Positions 1-8,742 are shown, counted from the stretch's first letter. The stretch: 64,000 nt of DNA from Oscillospiraceae bacterium (GCA_017550285.1 JAFZPP010000004.1:42329-106328); one strand, 5' to 3'. A program made the numbers and translations. Notes: generated from the letters alone by a model not told the origin.

Positions 1-110
1 GAACCGGTGCTGTGCCCGCCTGCCATTCCATGCGTGATGGTTCTGCCCTTGACAAATTCTGTGCCGCCGCAGAACGGGCAGCTCAGATTTTTTAGCTTTT
101 TGACTGCCAT
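1..110 (-). CDS. Zinc-ribbon-like protein, N-terminal fragment
   Basis: This is the first 36 codons of a minus-strand gene cut off by the window edge. It starts with ATG at 110 and reads MAVKKLKNLSCPFCGG. The CPFC pair is one half of a likely zinc ribbon; the second Cys pair would lie outside the window. It follows yraN by 10 bp and is probably the last gene of the rplS-to-yraN cluster. No specific function can be assigned from this fragment. Confidence 0.6.
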   Translation of the reverse strand, partial: MAVKKLKNLSCPFCGGTEFVKGRTITHGMAGGHSTG

Positions 111-120
111 AACGTAATCC

Positions 121-498
121 TCAATATCCTGTTGCATCAAATGCATGTTCCATATATTCGATATGCCGCACGAATGCGCCGGAGTATTCGACTTCCGCTA
201 CATCAAACCGCGGCTGCAAATCAACCGGATGCTCCAGCAGATACCGCTCGGCTGCGCGGATGATATGCTGCTGCTTTTTTCTGTCCACGGCTGCCGCGCC
301 CGACTGCATCGTACCCGCTCTGCGCGTCTTGACCTCGACAATCAGCAGAAAATCTCCCTGCTGCGCAATGATGTCAATTTCGCCGCCGCGGATTGTGTAA
401 TTCCGGCAGAGAATCTTCGCGCCCTGCCGTTCCAGATACGCACAGACCGCATCCTCGCCGAGATTGCCGGTCTGCCGCTTACTGCCCTTTTCGCTCAT
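121..498 (-). CDS. yraN: YraN/UPF0102 family endonuclease-like protein
   Basis: A 125-aa protein of the UPF0102 family, which has an endonuclease-like (Holliday junction resolvase-type) fold. The family core is visible: GNLGEDAV near residues 11-18, GGEIDII at 38-44 and the VEVKTR motif at 54-59, giving the E-x-D...E-x-K acidic/lysine pattern of restriction-endonuclease-like nucleases. The length is typical. Its start overlaps the end of rnhB by 20 bp, so the two are probably translationally coupled, and rnhB-yraN adjacency is common in Firmicutes. The biochemical role of the family is poorly defined, so nuclease activity is a fold-based inference. Confidence 0.9.
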   Translation of the reverse strand: MSEKGSKRQTGNLGEDAVCAYLERQGAKILCRNYTIRGGEIDIIAQQGDFLLIVEVKTRRAGTMQSGAAAVDRKKQQHIIRAAERYLLEHPVDLQPRFDVAEVEYSGAFVRHIEYMEHAFDATGY

Positions 499-1111
499 AA
501 TATTTTTTCAGGAAGGAAGGGCGGTGCGCCGGACAGATGCCGTACTGATCTATTGCCTCGTAATGCGCCTTCGTGCCGTAGCCCTTGTGCGCCGCAAAGC
601 CGTATTGCGGATACTGCGCATCCAGTTCGCGGAGTGCCGCATCACGGGCGGTCTTTGCGAGAACCGATGCAGCCGCAATGCTCGCGGATTTTGCATCGCC
701 GCCGATGACCGTCTGCACCGGCATCGGCAGGACCGGCGCCTGATTGCCGTCCGTGATTGCAAAGACGGGCTGCGTTTTCAGTCCTGCAACGGCTCTCTGC
801 ATCGCAAGCAGTGCCGCCTGCAAGATATTCAGCGCCTCAATCTCTGCGACCGATGCACTGGCAATGCACCATGCCGCCGCCTGCTCCTTGATGATCGGTG
901 CAAGCTCCTCGCGGCGCTTCTCCGAGAGTTTTTTGCTGTCATTGAGACCGGGGATTTCCAGTCCCTCCGGTAGAATTACTGCCGCTGCGTAGACATCGCC
1001 TGCAAGCGGACCTCTGCCTGCTTCGTCAATGCCGCAGAAGACCGGATATTCCGTCCGGATCGCGCTGTCAAATTCAAACAGCTCTGTATAAACCTTTAAT
1101 GCACGCGGCAT
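479..1111 (-). CDS. rnhB: Ribonuclease HII
   Basis: A 210-aa RNase HII, which cleaves the RNA strand of RNA:DNA hybrids and initiates removal of misincorporated ribonucleotides. The signature GIDEAGRGPLAG lies at residues 27-38 with the catalytic Asp29-Glu30 pair. DSKKLSEKRRE follows at about 58-68, and further acidic residues sit at ITDG (Asp121) and GGDAKS (Asp139). Length and motif spacing fit the family. It lies between rbgA and yraN on the same strand, a common arrangement near rplS in Firmicutes. The window also encodes an RNase HI at 45565. Confidence 0.96.
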   Translation of the reverse strand: MPRALKVYTELFEFDSAIRTEYPVFCGIDEAGRGPLAGDVYAAAVILPEGLEIPGLNDSKKLSEKRREELAPIIKEQAAAWCIASASVAEIEALNILQAALLAMQRAVAGLKTQPVFAITDGNQAPVLPMPVQTVIGGDAKSASIAAASVLAKTARDAALRELDAQYPQYGFAAHKGYGTKAHYEAIDQYGICPAHRPSFLKKYYERKGQ

Positions 1112-1179
1112 CTGACTGCGCCCTCTTTCGTATCATTCGTAATAGGGATATCTGCTTTGCAGACGGTTATCATGATGTG

Positions 1180-2037
1180 TTATGGCTTTTCAAGCGAAAT
1201 CCGTCCGAGCTTCGTGCCGCGGAATTCATCGAGCAGCGTGATCGCCGCACGCTCGGTATTCGGTACGCCGCCCGAAAGCAGCATGCCGCGGTTCTTTGCC
1301 ATTTGTTCGAGGAGCTCGAAGCCTTCGCCTTCCTGCTCCGGTGCGATCTTATAGCGTTCTGCAATCGCCTGCGGATATTCCTGATGCAGCAGCACCAGCA
1401 GACGCGCCGCCAGCGCTTCTTTATCGAGGATATCATCGCGGATTGCGCCGGTCATGGCAAGCCGCACCGCGACCTCCTGATTGTCGAGCTTCGGCCAGAG
1501 CACGCCCGGCGTATCGAGCAGCTCGACGCCCTCTGACGTCTTGATCCACTGCTGCGTGCGCGTGACGCCGGCTCTGTCCTCTGCCTTTGCACGCTTGCCG
1601 CCTGCCAGACGGTTGATCAGCGAGGATTTTCCGACATTCGGTATGCCGAGAATCATCACGCGGATCGGTCTGCCCTTCATGCCTTTTTCGGCGTATCTTG
1701 CAAGCTGCTCTTTCAGCAGTTCGCGCAGCGCAGGCGCAAACTGCTTCACGCCCTTGCCGTTCTTGGAATCTGCCGTAATGACGGCATATCCCTGATTCTT
1801 ATAGTATTGCATCCAGCGGCCTGTGATGTCCGGATCCGCCATATCCGCCTTATTGAGAATCACAAGGCGCGGCTTTTTGCCGGTCAGGCGGTTGAACTCC
1901 GGATTGCAGCTGCTCTGCGGCAGTCTTGCATCCAGCAGCTCTGCCACGGCATCGACCAGCGGCAGGCTCTTTGCGATCATCCGGCGCGTTTTCGCCATAT
2001 GACCGGGAAACCACTGGATATCCTTCATATCTTCCAT
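1180..2037 (-). CDS. rbgA: Ribosome biogenesis GTPase YlqF/RbgA
   Basis: A 285-aa circularly permuted GTPase required for late 50S ribosomal subunit assembly. The permuted order is clear: G4 (NKAD, about 62-65) comes before G1 (GIPNVGKSS, 131-139) and G3 (DTPG, 175-178). The N-terminal IQWFPGHMAK motif is a hallmark of YlqF. The start codon directly abuts the stop of the upstream signal peptidase gene, with no spacer, so coupled translation is likely; the second Met at residue 4 is an alternative start. Its place in an operon headed by rplS is consistent with its ribosome role. Confidence 0.96.
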   Translation of the reverse strand: MEDMKDIQWFPGHMAKTRRMIAKSLPLVDAVAELLDARLPQSSCNPEFNRLTGKKPRLVILNKADMADPDITGRWMQYYKNQGYAVITADSKNGKGVKQFAPALRELLKEQLARYAEKGMKGRPIRVMILGIPNVGKSSLINRLAGGKRAKAEDRAGVTRTQQWIKTSEGVELLDTPGVLWPKLDNQEVAVRLAMTGAIRDDILDKEALAARLLVLLHQEYPQAIAERYKIAPEQEGEGFELLEQMAKNRGMLLSGGVPNTERAAITLLDEFRGTKLGRISLEKP

Positions 2038-2955
2038 TTAATCCCTCTGACTTTCTGCCTGCTGACCGCCGCTGCTGTCGATTGTGCCGAATTTGGAGAG
2101 CGGAGACAGTCGCAGCAAAACCCTGCCGACAATCTTATCCTCCGGAATCAGCCCGACCTCGGGGTGACGGCTGTCCTTGGAAATATGACGGTTGTCGCCG
2201 AGGACGAAGATATAGCCCTCCGGCACCGTCAGCGGGTATGTAAATGCGCGGTTATCGCGCTTGGTCAGCGTATTTGTATAGGGCTCGTCGAGCGCTTTGC
2301 CGTCTACATAGACAATGCCCTCGTCAAAATCAATATTGACCTCCTGACCGGACTGTGCAATCAGGCGCTTGACGATATCCTTGCCGACGCCCGGGCAGGC
2401 GGTCAGCTTGCCGTCCGGATCGAACAGATAAGCGGACTCGCTGTCGAGAATCAGGATATCACCGGTATCGTAATGTCTGCCGATGCGCGAGACAAGCAGG
2501 CGGTCGGCGTCTTCCAGCGTCGGAACCATGGAATCGCCCTCGACATCCGCCGTGCAGATCAGATATGTGAAAATCAGCATCACCGCAAAAATCGCGGTAC
2601 AGACAGATTCCGCAAGGTCTGCTGCATCATACAGAAAGCTGCGGAGCGTGTATGCGGCTTCATCCTCTTTTGTGCCGTTCGTGATGACCGGAGTCGGTGT
2701 GACCGGAGCAGGCGTATCCGCAGCGGGCGCGTTTTGCTGCGGTCCGGATTCAGACGGTGTATCTGCGGGTGCGGCAGGGGATTCCTGCGGTGCGGTCTCA
2801 GGCTCTGAAATGCCCGCAGCATCCGTTGTGACCGGAGCAGGCGTATCCGCAGCGGGCGCATTTTGCTGCGGCGCGGATTCAGACGGCGTTTCGGTTTCCG
2901 CAACAGGCGCTGCCTGCTGCGGGTCTGTGGTCATCGGGGTGTCATTCGTCTCCAT
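2038..2955 (-). CDS. lepB: Signal peptidase I with repetitive N-terminal extension
   Basis: A 305-aa type I signal peptidase, a membrane serine protease that removes signal peptides. A membrane segment lies at about 116-134. Catalytic Ser142 sits in EGDSMVPTL and the general-base Lys196 in DIVKRLIA; VLGDNR and SRHPEVGLI follow. What is unusual is a roughly 95-residue Pro/Ala/Thr/Gln-rich cytoplasmic extension before the membrane segment. It contains two near-identical copies of a block around QQNAPAADTPAPV, 43 residues apart. It is the third of three tandem paralogs and lies directly before rbgA. The core domain is confident; any function for the extension is unknown. Confidence 0.94.
   Translation of the reverse strand: METNDTPMTTDPQQAAPVAETETPSESAPQQNAPAADTPAPVTTDAAGISEPETAPQESPAAPADTPSESGPQQNAPAADTPAPVTPTPVITNGTKEDEAAYTLRSFLYDAADLAESVCTAIFAVMLIFTYLICTADVEGDSMVPTLEDADRLLVSRIGRHYDTGDILILDSESAYLFDPDGKLTACPGVGKDIVKRLIAQSGQEVNIDFDEGIVYVDGKALDEPYTNTLTKRDNRAFTYPLTVPEGYIFVLGDNRHISKDSRHPEVGLIPEDKIVGRVLLRLSPLSKFGTIDSSGGQQAESQRD
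2701..2889 (-). repeat. Direct repeat inside signal peptidase gene
   Basis: Two 60-bp copies, 2701-2760 and 2830-2889, differ at about four positions and are offset by 129 bp (43 codons), so the repeat is in frame. They encode the duplicated Pro/Ala-rich block of the N-terminal extension. Such repeats can expand or contract by slippage or recombination. Confidence 0.9.
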
Positions 2956-2995
2956 GCGGCATCGCCTCCGTTTCTTCCGTTACGCTGCGGCAGAC

Positions 2996-3640
2996 TCAGC
3001 CGTTCTGCGCACCGGTGCTGTCGATCTCTCCGAATTTTGAAAACGGCAGGATGCGGATCAGCACCTTGCCGAGAATATCCTTTCGCGGAACCAGTCCGAC
3101 ATAGCTGCTGCGGCTGTCCGAGGAGCCGTTGCGGTTGTCGCCGAGGACAAAAACATAGCCCTCCGGAATCGTCAGCGGATACTGCAATGCCCAGTCTTCA
3201 TCATCAGTCGTCGGGGTGTTCGTATACGGCTCATCGAGTGCCTGACCGTCTACAAAGACGATGCCTGCTGCAAAGTCGATATCGACCGTCTGTCCCTCCT
3301 GTGCGATCAGCCGCTTGACAATGCGCTTCTCAAAGCCGCGCGTGGTCTGGATATTGCCTTCCTGATCCATGGGGTGACCTTCCCAGTTGTTGATGATCAG
3401 AATATCGCCGTTTTCATATTCGTCACTGAGACGCGATACGGCAAGACGGTCGCCGTCTGCAAGCGTCGGAACCATTGAGGTGCCCTCGACCCTTGCGACA
3501 CAGACCACAAATGTAAACAGGATAATGACAATGAAAACCGCACTTGCGACACATTCGACGATATCGAGCACATCAGCGGCAAAATCTCCGAGCGTATACT
3601 GCTCTTCCTCCGGTTTCTGAATCGCTTGTTCAGTCTGCAT
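2996..3640 (-). CDS. lepB: Signal peptidase I (second paralog)
   Basis: A 214-aa type I signal peptidase when started at the ATG at 3640, which follows AAAAGGAG at good spacing; an upstream in-frame Met at 3685 lacks this support. It has a short acidic N-terminus, one membrane segment (about 32-50), catalytic Ser55 in EGTSMVPTL, Lys109 in RIVKRLIA, then VFVLGDNR and a DSRSSYVGLV box. It lies between two paralogs. The three share the catalytic core but differ in their N-terminal and insert regions, suggesting duplication followed by divergence, possibly for different substrates. Confidence 0.94.
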   Translation of the reverse strand: MQTEQAIQKPEEEQYTLGDFAADVLDIVECVASAVFIVIILFTFVVCVARVEGTSMVPTLADGDRLAVSRLSDEYENGDILIINNWEGHPMDQEGNIQTTRGFEKRIVKRLIAQEGQTVDIDFAAGIVFVDGQALDEPYTNTPTTDDEDWALQYPLTIPEGYVFVLGDNRNGSSDSRSSYVGLVPRKDILGKVLIRILPFSKFGEIDSTGAQNG

Positions 3641-3668
3641 GGTAAATCTCCTTTTCAGTTGCTTCGGC

Positions 3669-4304
3669 TCAGAACAGGATCGCAAACCGGTCCTTCCAGC
3701 TTTCGGTCAGCTCGTCCTCGCGGTCATAGCGGAGCACGGCGGTGCCGTAGATATTCTCTACCGGAATCAGTCCGACGGCAGGATTGCGGCTGTCGGTGCT
3801 GTTGAGGCGGTTGTCGCCCATGACGAAAATATAGCCCTCCGGAACGGTCATCGGATAGGTGAAGGCGCCGTCCTCGCGGTAGGTCGGGTCGGCGGTATAA
3901 GGCTCGTCGAGCACCTTGCCGTCTACGGTGACAGTGCCCTCTGTCGTGTCAATGCGGACCTCCTGACCGGCACGCGCAATGACGCGCTTGATCAGAACCT
4001 TGCCGAGCCCCGGCTGACGGACGACAACCGTCTGCTCCGGATCGACAAATCTGCCGCCCTCCTCATTGTTCACGACAACAATATCGCCGTTATTGCCCTT
4101 GAGCGGCGTCAGGATCAGCAGCTTATCCATATTATAAAGCGTCGGATTCATCGAGCCGCCGTCTACCGTGACGGGGCGGATGACAAACGCAAACAGCAGA
4201 ATAAAGACGAATACCGAGATCGCGCCGGCTTCCAGTATATCCAGCACATCGCCGCAGAATTCCTCCAGCGAGTATTTTTTCTTTTCTGCCTCTTGCTCAG
4301 ACAC
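3669..4304 (-). CDS. lepB: Signal peptidase I (first paralog)
   Basis: A 211-aa type I signal peptidase. I choose the GTG at 4304, preceded by GAGGGG at 6 bp. The longer frame from ATG 4382 would place the rplS terminator hairpin inside the coding region. Membrane segment at about 28-44, catalytic Ser51 in DGGSMNPTL, Lys106 in VLIKRVIA, then MGDNRLNSTDSR. It is the first gene after rplS in the cluster. It is the most divergent of the three, with NP rather than VP after the catalytic Ser-Met and a basic segment after the membrane. Confidence 0.92.
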   Translation of the reverse strand: MSEQEAEKKKYSLEEFCGDVLDILEAGAISVFVFILLFAFVIRPVTVDGGSMNPTLYNMDKLLILTPLKGNNGDIVVVNNEEGGRFVDPEQTVVVRQPGLGKVLIKRVIARAGQEVRIDTTEGTVTVDGKVLDEPYTADPTYREDGAFTYPMTVPEGYIFVMGDNRLNSTDSRNPAVGLIPVENIYGTAVLRYDREDELTESWKDRFAILF

Positions 4305-4333
4305 AGAGCACCCCTCTTTTCTGCGATTTTTTC

Positions 4334-4370
4334 GGAGAAAAAGGAAAGGGGACCGCAAGAGTCCCCTTTC
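4334..4370 (-). terminator. Terminator/attenuator downstream of rplS
   Basis: A 10-bp perfect stem (4344-4353 with 4361-4370, GAAAGGGGAC) with a 7-nt loop is followed on the minus strand by CTTTTTC. It separates rplS from the signal peptidase genes. Because no separate promoter is obvious downstream, partial read-through, giving high rplS and lower lepB/rbgA expression, is a reasonable inference. Confidence 0.8.
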
Positions 4371-4382
4371 GCTTGTTTGCAA

Positions 4383-4730
4383 TCAACGAACCAGTCCCTT
4401 GACCTTTGCCGCTTTTCCGACTCTGCCGCGCAGATAGTAGAGCTTTGCTCTGCGCACAACGCCTTTGCGGACGATCTCGACCTTGTCAACTGTCGGGCAG
4501 TGAACCGGGAAGACTCGCTCAATACCGACACCGTGTGCAACTCTGCGGACGGTGAAGGTCTCGCTGATGCCGCCGTGCTTCTTCGCAATGACAGTACCCT
4601 CAAAAACCTGAATACGGTACTTCTCTGCGGATTCGTAAATGCGGACGTGAACCTTGACGGTATCGCCGACATTGATTTCCGGCACATCACTCTTCATGCT
4701 GGACTTGCTGATTTGCTCCAAAGCGTTCAT
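4383..4730 (-). CDS. rplS: 50S ribosomal protein L19
   Basis: A 115-aa ribosomal protein L19, located at the 30S/50S interface. The start at 4730 (MNALEQIS) is supported by AAGGAGG eight bases upstream and by the usual L19 length; the frame extends further upstream but without support. Family features include [33 protein letters not shown] and the basic C-terminus with [11 protein letters not shown]. It heads the lepB-rbgA-rnhB-yraN cluster, with its own promoter at 4960-4988 and a long 5' leader. Confidence 0.97.
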   Translation of the reverse strand: MNALEQISKSSMKSDVPEINVGDTVKVHVRIYESAEKYRIQVFEGTVIAKKHGGISETFTVRRVAHGVGIERVFPVHCPTVDKVEIVRKGVVRRAKLYYLRGRVGKAAKVKGLVR

Positions 4731-4955
4731 TTGGGATTCCTCCTTGATTTGTTTACGGATGTTCATACATTGCAGCACAGGGAAAATCCCGAACCTTTCA
4801 ACAGCCGCTCAGCGCTTTTTCTGAGAGGCAAATGCAGCGGACCACCCATTTGTCAGAATGTTTTGTTTCCTGCGGAAGCTGCGGAAATCCGCCTGCTGCC
4901 GGAGAAAACGCATTTTGACCTCGCCCTACAAGTACAGGCGGATATTCAAATGCTG
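4731..4955 (-). promoter_or_regulatory. Long 5' leader of rplS (candidate autoregulatory leader)
   Basis: Transcripts from the promoter at 4960-4988 would carry about 220 nt before rplS, with no convincing open frame. It contains G/C-rich complementary stretches (for example around 4800-4860) and a structured-looking segment just before the ribosome binding site. L19 leaders with autogenous control are known in Firmicutes. I cannot match this one to that family by eye, so the assignment is tentative. Confidence 0.4.
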
Positions 4956-4959
4956 TATC

Positions 4960-4988
4960 ATTATATCACATCTCCCCTGAAAAAGCAA
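4960..4988 (-). promoter_or_regulatory. Promoter of the rplS cluster
   Basis: On the minus strand, TTGCTT (4983-4988) and TATAAT (4960-4965) are separated by exactly 17 bp. It points at rplS. Confidence 0.8.
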
Positions 4989-5070
4989 GGGGTTCCGTGC
5001 AATTTTTTCACTTTACGCAAAAATCCGGTAAAACCGGCGGCGGTTTTTGCCAATGCGCCGGAGAATAAGC

Positions 5071-5100
5071 ACAGCGGCTCCGCAAAGACGAAGCCGCTGT
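5071..5100 (-). terminator. Hairpin terminator after ferredoxin gene
   Basis: A 9-bp stem (ACAGCGGCT with AGCCGCTGT, 5071-5079 and 5092-5100) lies just past the ferredoxin stop. The following T-tract on the minus strand is weak, so termination is likely but not certain. Confidence 0.6.
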
Positions 5101-5122
5101 CTCATGTTGTGCGTTTCGGTGC

Positions 5123-5293
5123 TTAGCCCTGCTCAGGTGCACCGACGGGACATGTATCTGCGCAAGCGCCGCAGTCAAGACATGTATCGGCGTCGATGAC
5201 GTACTTGCCGTCACCCTCGGAAATTGCACCTGCCGGACATGCGTCTGCGCAAGCGCCGCACTGGATGCATGCATCGCTGATTGCATATGCCAT
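5123..5293 (-). CDS. 2[4Fe-4S] ferredoxin
   Basis: A 56-aa bacterial-type ferredoxin, an electron carrier in anaerobic metabolism. Two CxxCxxCxxxCP motifs are complete: CIQCGACADACP and CLDCGACADTCP. The symmetric two-cluster layout and length match clostridial ferredoxins. It starts with ATG at 5293, preceded by TAGGAGG at good spacing, and ends with TAA at 5123. It appears monocistronic, with a hairpin downstream. Redox partners cannot be inferred from the neighbourhood. Confidence 0.96.
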   Translation of the reverse strand: MAYAISDACIQCGACADACPAGAISEGDGKYVIDADTCLDCGACADTCPVGAPEQG

Positions 5294-5698
5294 AGCTGTT
5301 ACCTCCTAATAAATATAGTATGTGGTATGTGTTTGCGGAACTATGATTTCTGTTCCTGATAATATTGTATCATATTTTCAGAAAAAATCAAGGGGTTTTG
5401 CAAAAAAATATGATTCTCACGTATATGCGCCTGTTTTTGCGCGAAATTCTTTGTCAGGATGCACAGGAAGGGCGTTTTTTCGGCAGCTTATCCGATAAGT
5501 TGAAAGCTGTGGAAGCTGCACAGGAATCCCGCGGCAACAGGAAAACACTCTGCGGATTCTGCATGAAGGAAATGATGATTGCACAGCTTTTGTGCAAGAT
5601 TGCGCACCACAAAATAGAATCTACGAGAGCAATATAATTATAATTCGTTGTGCATCATTGCGAATTTCTTCTTCAAAAAGAAAACTCTTTGCAACATC
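5294..5698. other. Intergenic region with no supported gene
   Basis: This stretch lies between the divergent ferredoxin gene and the ABC operon promoter. It is AT-rich near the ferredoxin. A possible 90-codon plus-strand frame (5365-5637) has no ribosome binding site, no recognisable motif and unusual composition, so I do not call it. I see no further structure apart from the promoter at 5699. Confidence 0.6.
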
Positions 5699-5727
5699 TT
5701 GACAATTTTCTGAAGATTTGATATAAT
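5699..5727 (+). promoter_or_regulatory. Promoter of the ABC/NHL/DUF5696 operon
   Basis: TTGACA (5699-5704), a 17-bp spacer, and TATAAT (5722-5727): a consensus housekeeping promoter about 100 bp before the first gene. No operator or riboswitch was recognised in the leader. Confidence 0.88.
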
Positions 5728-5823
5728 ATAGTATTGTAGGATATTGTGGCACATTCGTGCTTCTATCAATCGGATGCTTCCGGCAGAATCCGCAGGAATG
5801 CCGGAATGAAAGGCGGAGATACC

Positions 5824-8715
5824 GTGAACAGAACGAATCGAATCCGGCGCTTGACCGCTTCGGCTGCCGCTGCCGTCATGACAGCCGTCTGCTGCCTGCC
5901 GCTCTGTGCTGCGGCAGAGGAGAATGCTGCTGCGGCGGATGATCTCTATACGCTGCGTTTTGAACGCGAAACCAGCTACAGCGACTATTATGATATGCAT
6001 ATCGGCGAAAAGCGCCCCGCAGCCGAGGTCCGCATTGCCGGCATTGACTATGCCGATGCAAAGGACGGCAGCTTCTCTGTCGGGACGCTCGGCGGCAGGG
6101 CGGAGGTTCTTGTCTGGGACAGCGCCGAGGGTGAGCTGACCTATGAGGTCGATGTGCCCGAGAGCGGCATCTACTGCATGCAGCTTTCCTATTATGCCAT
6201 GGAGTCGCCCTCGAATCAGGTTGAATTTTCGCTTGCCGTGGACGGCGAACTGCCGTTTGAATCGGCTTCGAGAATCTGCCTCAACAAGATTTTCGTCAAC
6301 CGCACCGCGATCCGCACCGATTCGCGCGGCAATCAGGTGCGCCCTTCCCAGATCGAACAGCCGGACTGGCAGCAGAAGTACCTCTATGATGAGGACGGGC
6401 TCTTCAATGATCCGCTGATCTTCTCGCTCGAAAAGGGAAAGCATACGCTGACGCTCAGCGGCATTAAAGCGTCGGTCGGCATTGAGTATCTGCGGCTCTG
6501 TCAGCCGGAGGGGACGGGGCAGTATCAGGCACCTGCGCAGAGTGAGCTGGACAGCACGCCCTCGCTGCTCTACCGTATGGAGGGCGAGGCGGCAGCGCTG
6601 AAATCCTCCTCGACGCTCTATCCGGCATACGATAACAATGCCTATACTGTTTCGCCGTCGGATCCGGTCAAAATGGTCTATAATACAATCGGCGGCGCAA
6701 ACTGGGATCAGGCAGGGCAGACCATTACATGGGAAATCCCTGCGGATGCGCTCTCCGGCGACGGCTGGTATAAGCTCGGCATCAAGGCACGGCAGAATGT
6801 CATGCGCGGCTTCTACTCGAACCGCAGAGTGCTCATCGACGGAGAACTGCCGAATGATGCTTTCAGTCAGGTCAAATTTTACTATGACAATGACTGGAGC
6901 CTGACGCCCGTCGGCAGAGAGGGTGAGACGGCATATGTTTATCTCACCGCAGGCAGGGCGCATACCGTGACGCTGGAAGCCATGCCCGGCGAGATCGGCG
7001 AATATATGCGGCGGCTCGAAAGCACCGTCACCGATCTGAATACCTGCTATAAGCAGATTCTCATGATTACCGGACCGAATCCGGATAAATACAATGACTA
7101 CTATGTCGAGGAGAGCATCCCGACGCTGATTCAGGATTTCATGCGGCTCTCGCAGCAGCTCAAGGATGCGCAGAACGGCATCGAAAAGCTCTCCGGCACG
7201 CTCGGCTCTGAGGCGGCGGCGCTCCAGAGAATGTATGTCATTCTCGATAAGTGCATTGAAAAGCCCAGCCGCATTCCGAATTATGTCACGCAGATCAAGG
7301 ATAATATTTCGACAATCTCGACCTTCATCTGCGATTACCGCGATCAGCCGCTGGAGGTCGATTATATCGAGCTGGCATCGCCCGATCAGGAGTTCGCCTC
7401 GCTGAAATCCAGCTTCTTCAAGCAGCTCGGCTTCCGCTTCAAGGCGTTCCTCGGATCCTTTACCGAGGATTATACCACGCTCTCCGATATCGACGCCGAC
7501 CGCGAGGACGTTATCAATGTCTGGGTCAATCTCGGCAGAGATCAGGCACTCGTTGTCAAGGAGCTGGTCGAGAATGAATTTGCGCAGCTGCATCCCGAGA
7601 ATCCGGTCTCGGTCAATCTGGTTGTCGGCGGTGTCGTCGAAGCGACGCTTGCCGGAAAGGGTCCCGATGTCGCACTGTTCCTCGGCGGTGAATTCCCTGT
7701 CAACCTTGCATGCCGCGGGCTGCTCGTCGATATGAAGCAGTTTCCGGATTTCAATGAAACCGTCAAAAACTATCAGCATGACGCGACGGTGCAGTACAGC
7801 TATGACAACGGCTGCTACGGTATGCCGCTGACACAGAACTGGACGATGATGTTCTACCGCACCGATATCCTCACGGAGCTCGGTCTGACCGAGCTGCCGC
7901 GGACATGGGATGCGCTGATTGATACACTCCCTGCACTCCAGCGCAATCATCTCGGTGTCGGTCTGATTCTGCCCTCGACGAATGTTGCGGCGGCGACCGA
8001 AGCAGGTCATACCTATGCGACACTGCTCCTTCAGCAGGGACTCAATTACTATAATCCCGAGCAGACAAAGACGCAGTTCGATTCCGTTCCGGCAATCCAG
8101 TGCTTTGAAAAGTGGACGGATTTCTACCGCGATTATAAATTCGTGCAGACCTATGACGCCTACAGCTATTTCCGCACGGGACAGTATCCGATTGTGATTG
8201 CAAACTACAGCTTTGCAAATCAGCTTTCGGTCGCGGCACCGGAAATCAAGGGGCTCTGGGATTTCACCGTCATGCCCGGCACCATGCAGCAGGACGGCAC
8301 GATCAATCATGCGTCCAATTCCGGCGGCTCCGGCGCGGTGATTTTCAATAAGGTCAAAAACAAGGAGGCTGCATGGGAATTCGTCAAGTGGTTCTGCTCG
8401 ACGGATGTGCAGACCGAATACGGCGCAAACCTTGAGGGCCTGCTCGGACAAATGGGTCGCTATGAGGCGGCGAATGTCGAGGCACTCAAGCAGCTCAACT
8501 GGTCGGGCGCGGAAATGGATGTGCTGCTGGCACAGTGGGATGCGCTGACCGAGATCCCCGTGCTGCCCTCGTCCTATGCCGTGACCAGAAACATCATGAA
8601 CGCATTTCGTGAAACCGTCAATTCCAATGAAAATCCGCGCGATACGCTCATGTACTATAACAGCGATATGAACGATGAGATCCGCAGAAAGCGCGAAAAT
8701 CTCGGGCTTAGCTGA
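5824..8715 (+). CDS. Extracellular solute-binding protein with N-terminal carbohydrate-binding-like domains
   Basis: A 963-aa secreted protein, far longer than the usual 400-450 aa of family 1 sugar-binding proteins. I choose the GTG at 5824, preceded by AAAGGCGGAG; upstream Met codons lack such a site. A signal peptide covers about residues 1-33 (RIRRLTASAAAAVMTAVCC... ending near CAAAEE). The first roughly 380 residues contain two beta-rich segments resembling carbohydrate-binding modules, then a helical linker. The last roughly 430 residues are a typical binding protein (VINVWVNLGRDQ, GKGPDVALFLGGE, YGMPLTQNWTMMFYRTDIL, a final IMNAFRETVNS). It heads an operon with two permease pairs. The substrate is presumably an oligo- or polysaccharide; this is inferred. 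Confidence 0.88.
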   Translation: MNRTNRIRRLTASAAAAVMTAVCCLPLCAAAEENAAAADDLYTLRFERETSYSDYYDMHIGEKRPAAEVRIAGIDYADAKDGSFSVGTLGGRAEVLVWDSAEGELTYEVDVPESGIYCMQLSYYAMESPSNQVEFSLAVDGELPFESASRICLNKIFVNRTAIRTDSRGNQVRPSQIEQPDWQQKYLYDEDGLFNDPLIFSLEKGKHTLTLSGIKASVGIEYLRLCQPEGTGQYQAPAQSELDSTPSLLYRMEGEAAALKSSSTLYPAYDNNAYTVSPSDPVKMVYNTIGGANWDQAGQTITWEIPADALSGDGWYKLGIKARQNVMRGFYSNRRVLIDGELPNDAFSQVKFYYDNDWSLTPVGREGETAYVYLTAGRAHTVTLEAMPGEIGEYMRRLESTVTDLNTCYKQILMITGPNPDKYNDYYVEESIPTLIQDFMRLSQQLKDAQNGIEKLSGTLGSEAAALQRMYVILDKCIEKPSRIPNYVTQIKDNISTISTFICDYRDQPLEVDYIELASPDQEFASLKSSFFKQLGFRFKAFLGSFTEDYTTLSDIDADREDVINVWVNLGRDQALVVKELVENEFAQLHPENPVSVNLVVGGVVEATLAGKGPDVALFLGGEFPVNLACRGLLVDMKQFPDFNETVKNYQHDATVQYSYDNGCYGMPLTQNWTMMFYRTDILTELGLTELPRTWDALIDTLPALQRNHLGVGLILPSTNVAAATEAGHTYATLLLQQGLNYYNPEQTKTQFDSVPAIQCFEKWTDFYRDYKFVQTYDAYSYFRTGQYPIVIANYSFANQLSVAAPEIKGLWDFTVMPGTMQQDGTINHASNSGGSGAVIFNKVKNKEAAWEFVKWFCSTDVQTEYGANLEGLLGQMGRYEAANVEALKQLNWSGAEMDVLLAQWDALTEIPVLPSSYAVTRNIMNAFRETVNSNENPRDTLMYYNSDMNDEIRRKRENLGLS

Positions 8716-8742
8716 ATGCAGTAATAAAGGAGGGTTCCTCTT

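Noticed and set aside
5365..5637. 90-codon plus-strand frame before the ABC operon
   Set aside because: No ribosome binding site, no recognisable motif, and it ends before a promoter that clearly serves the next gene.
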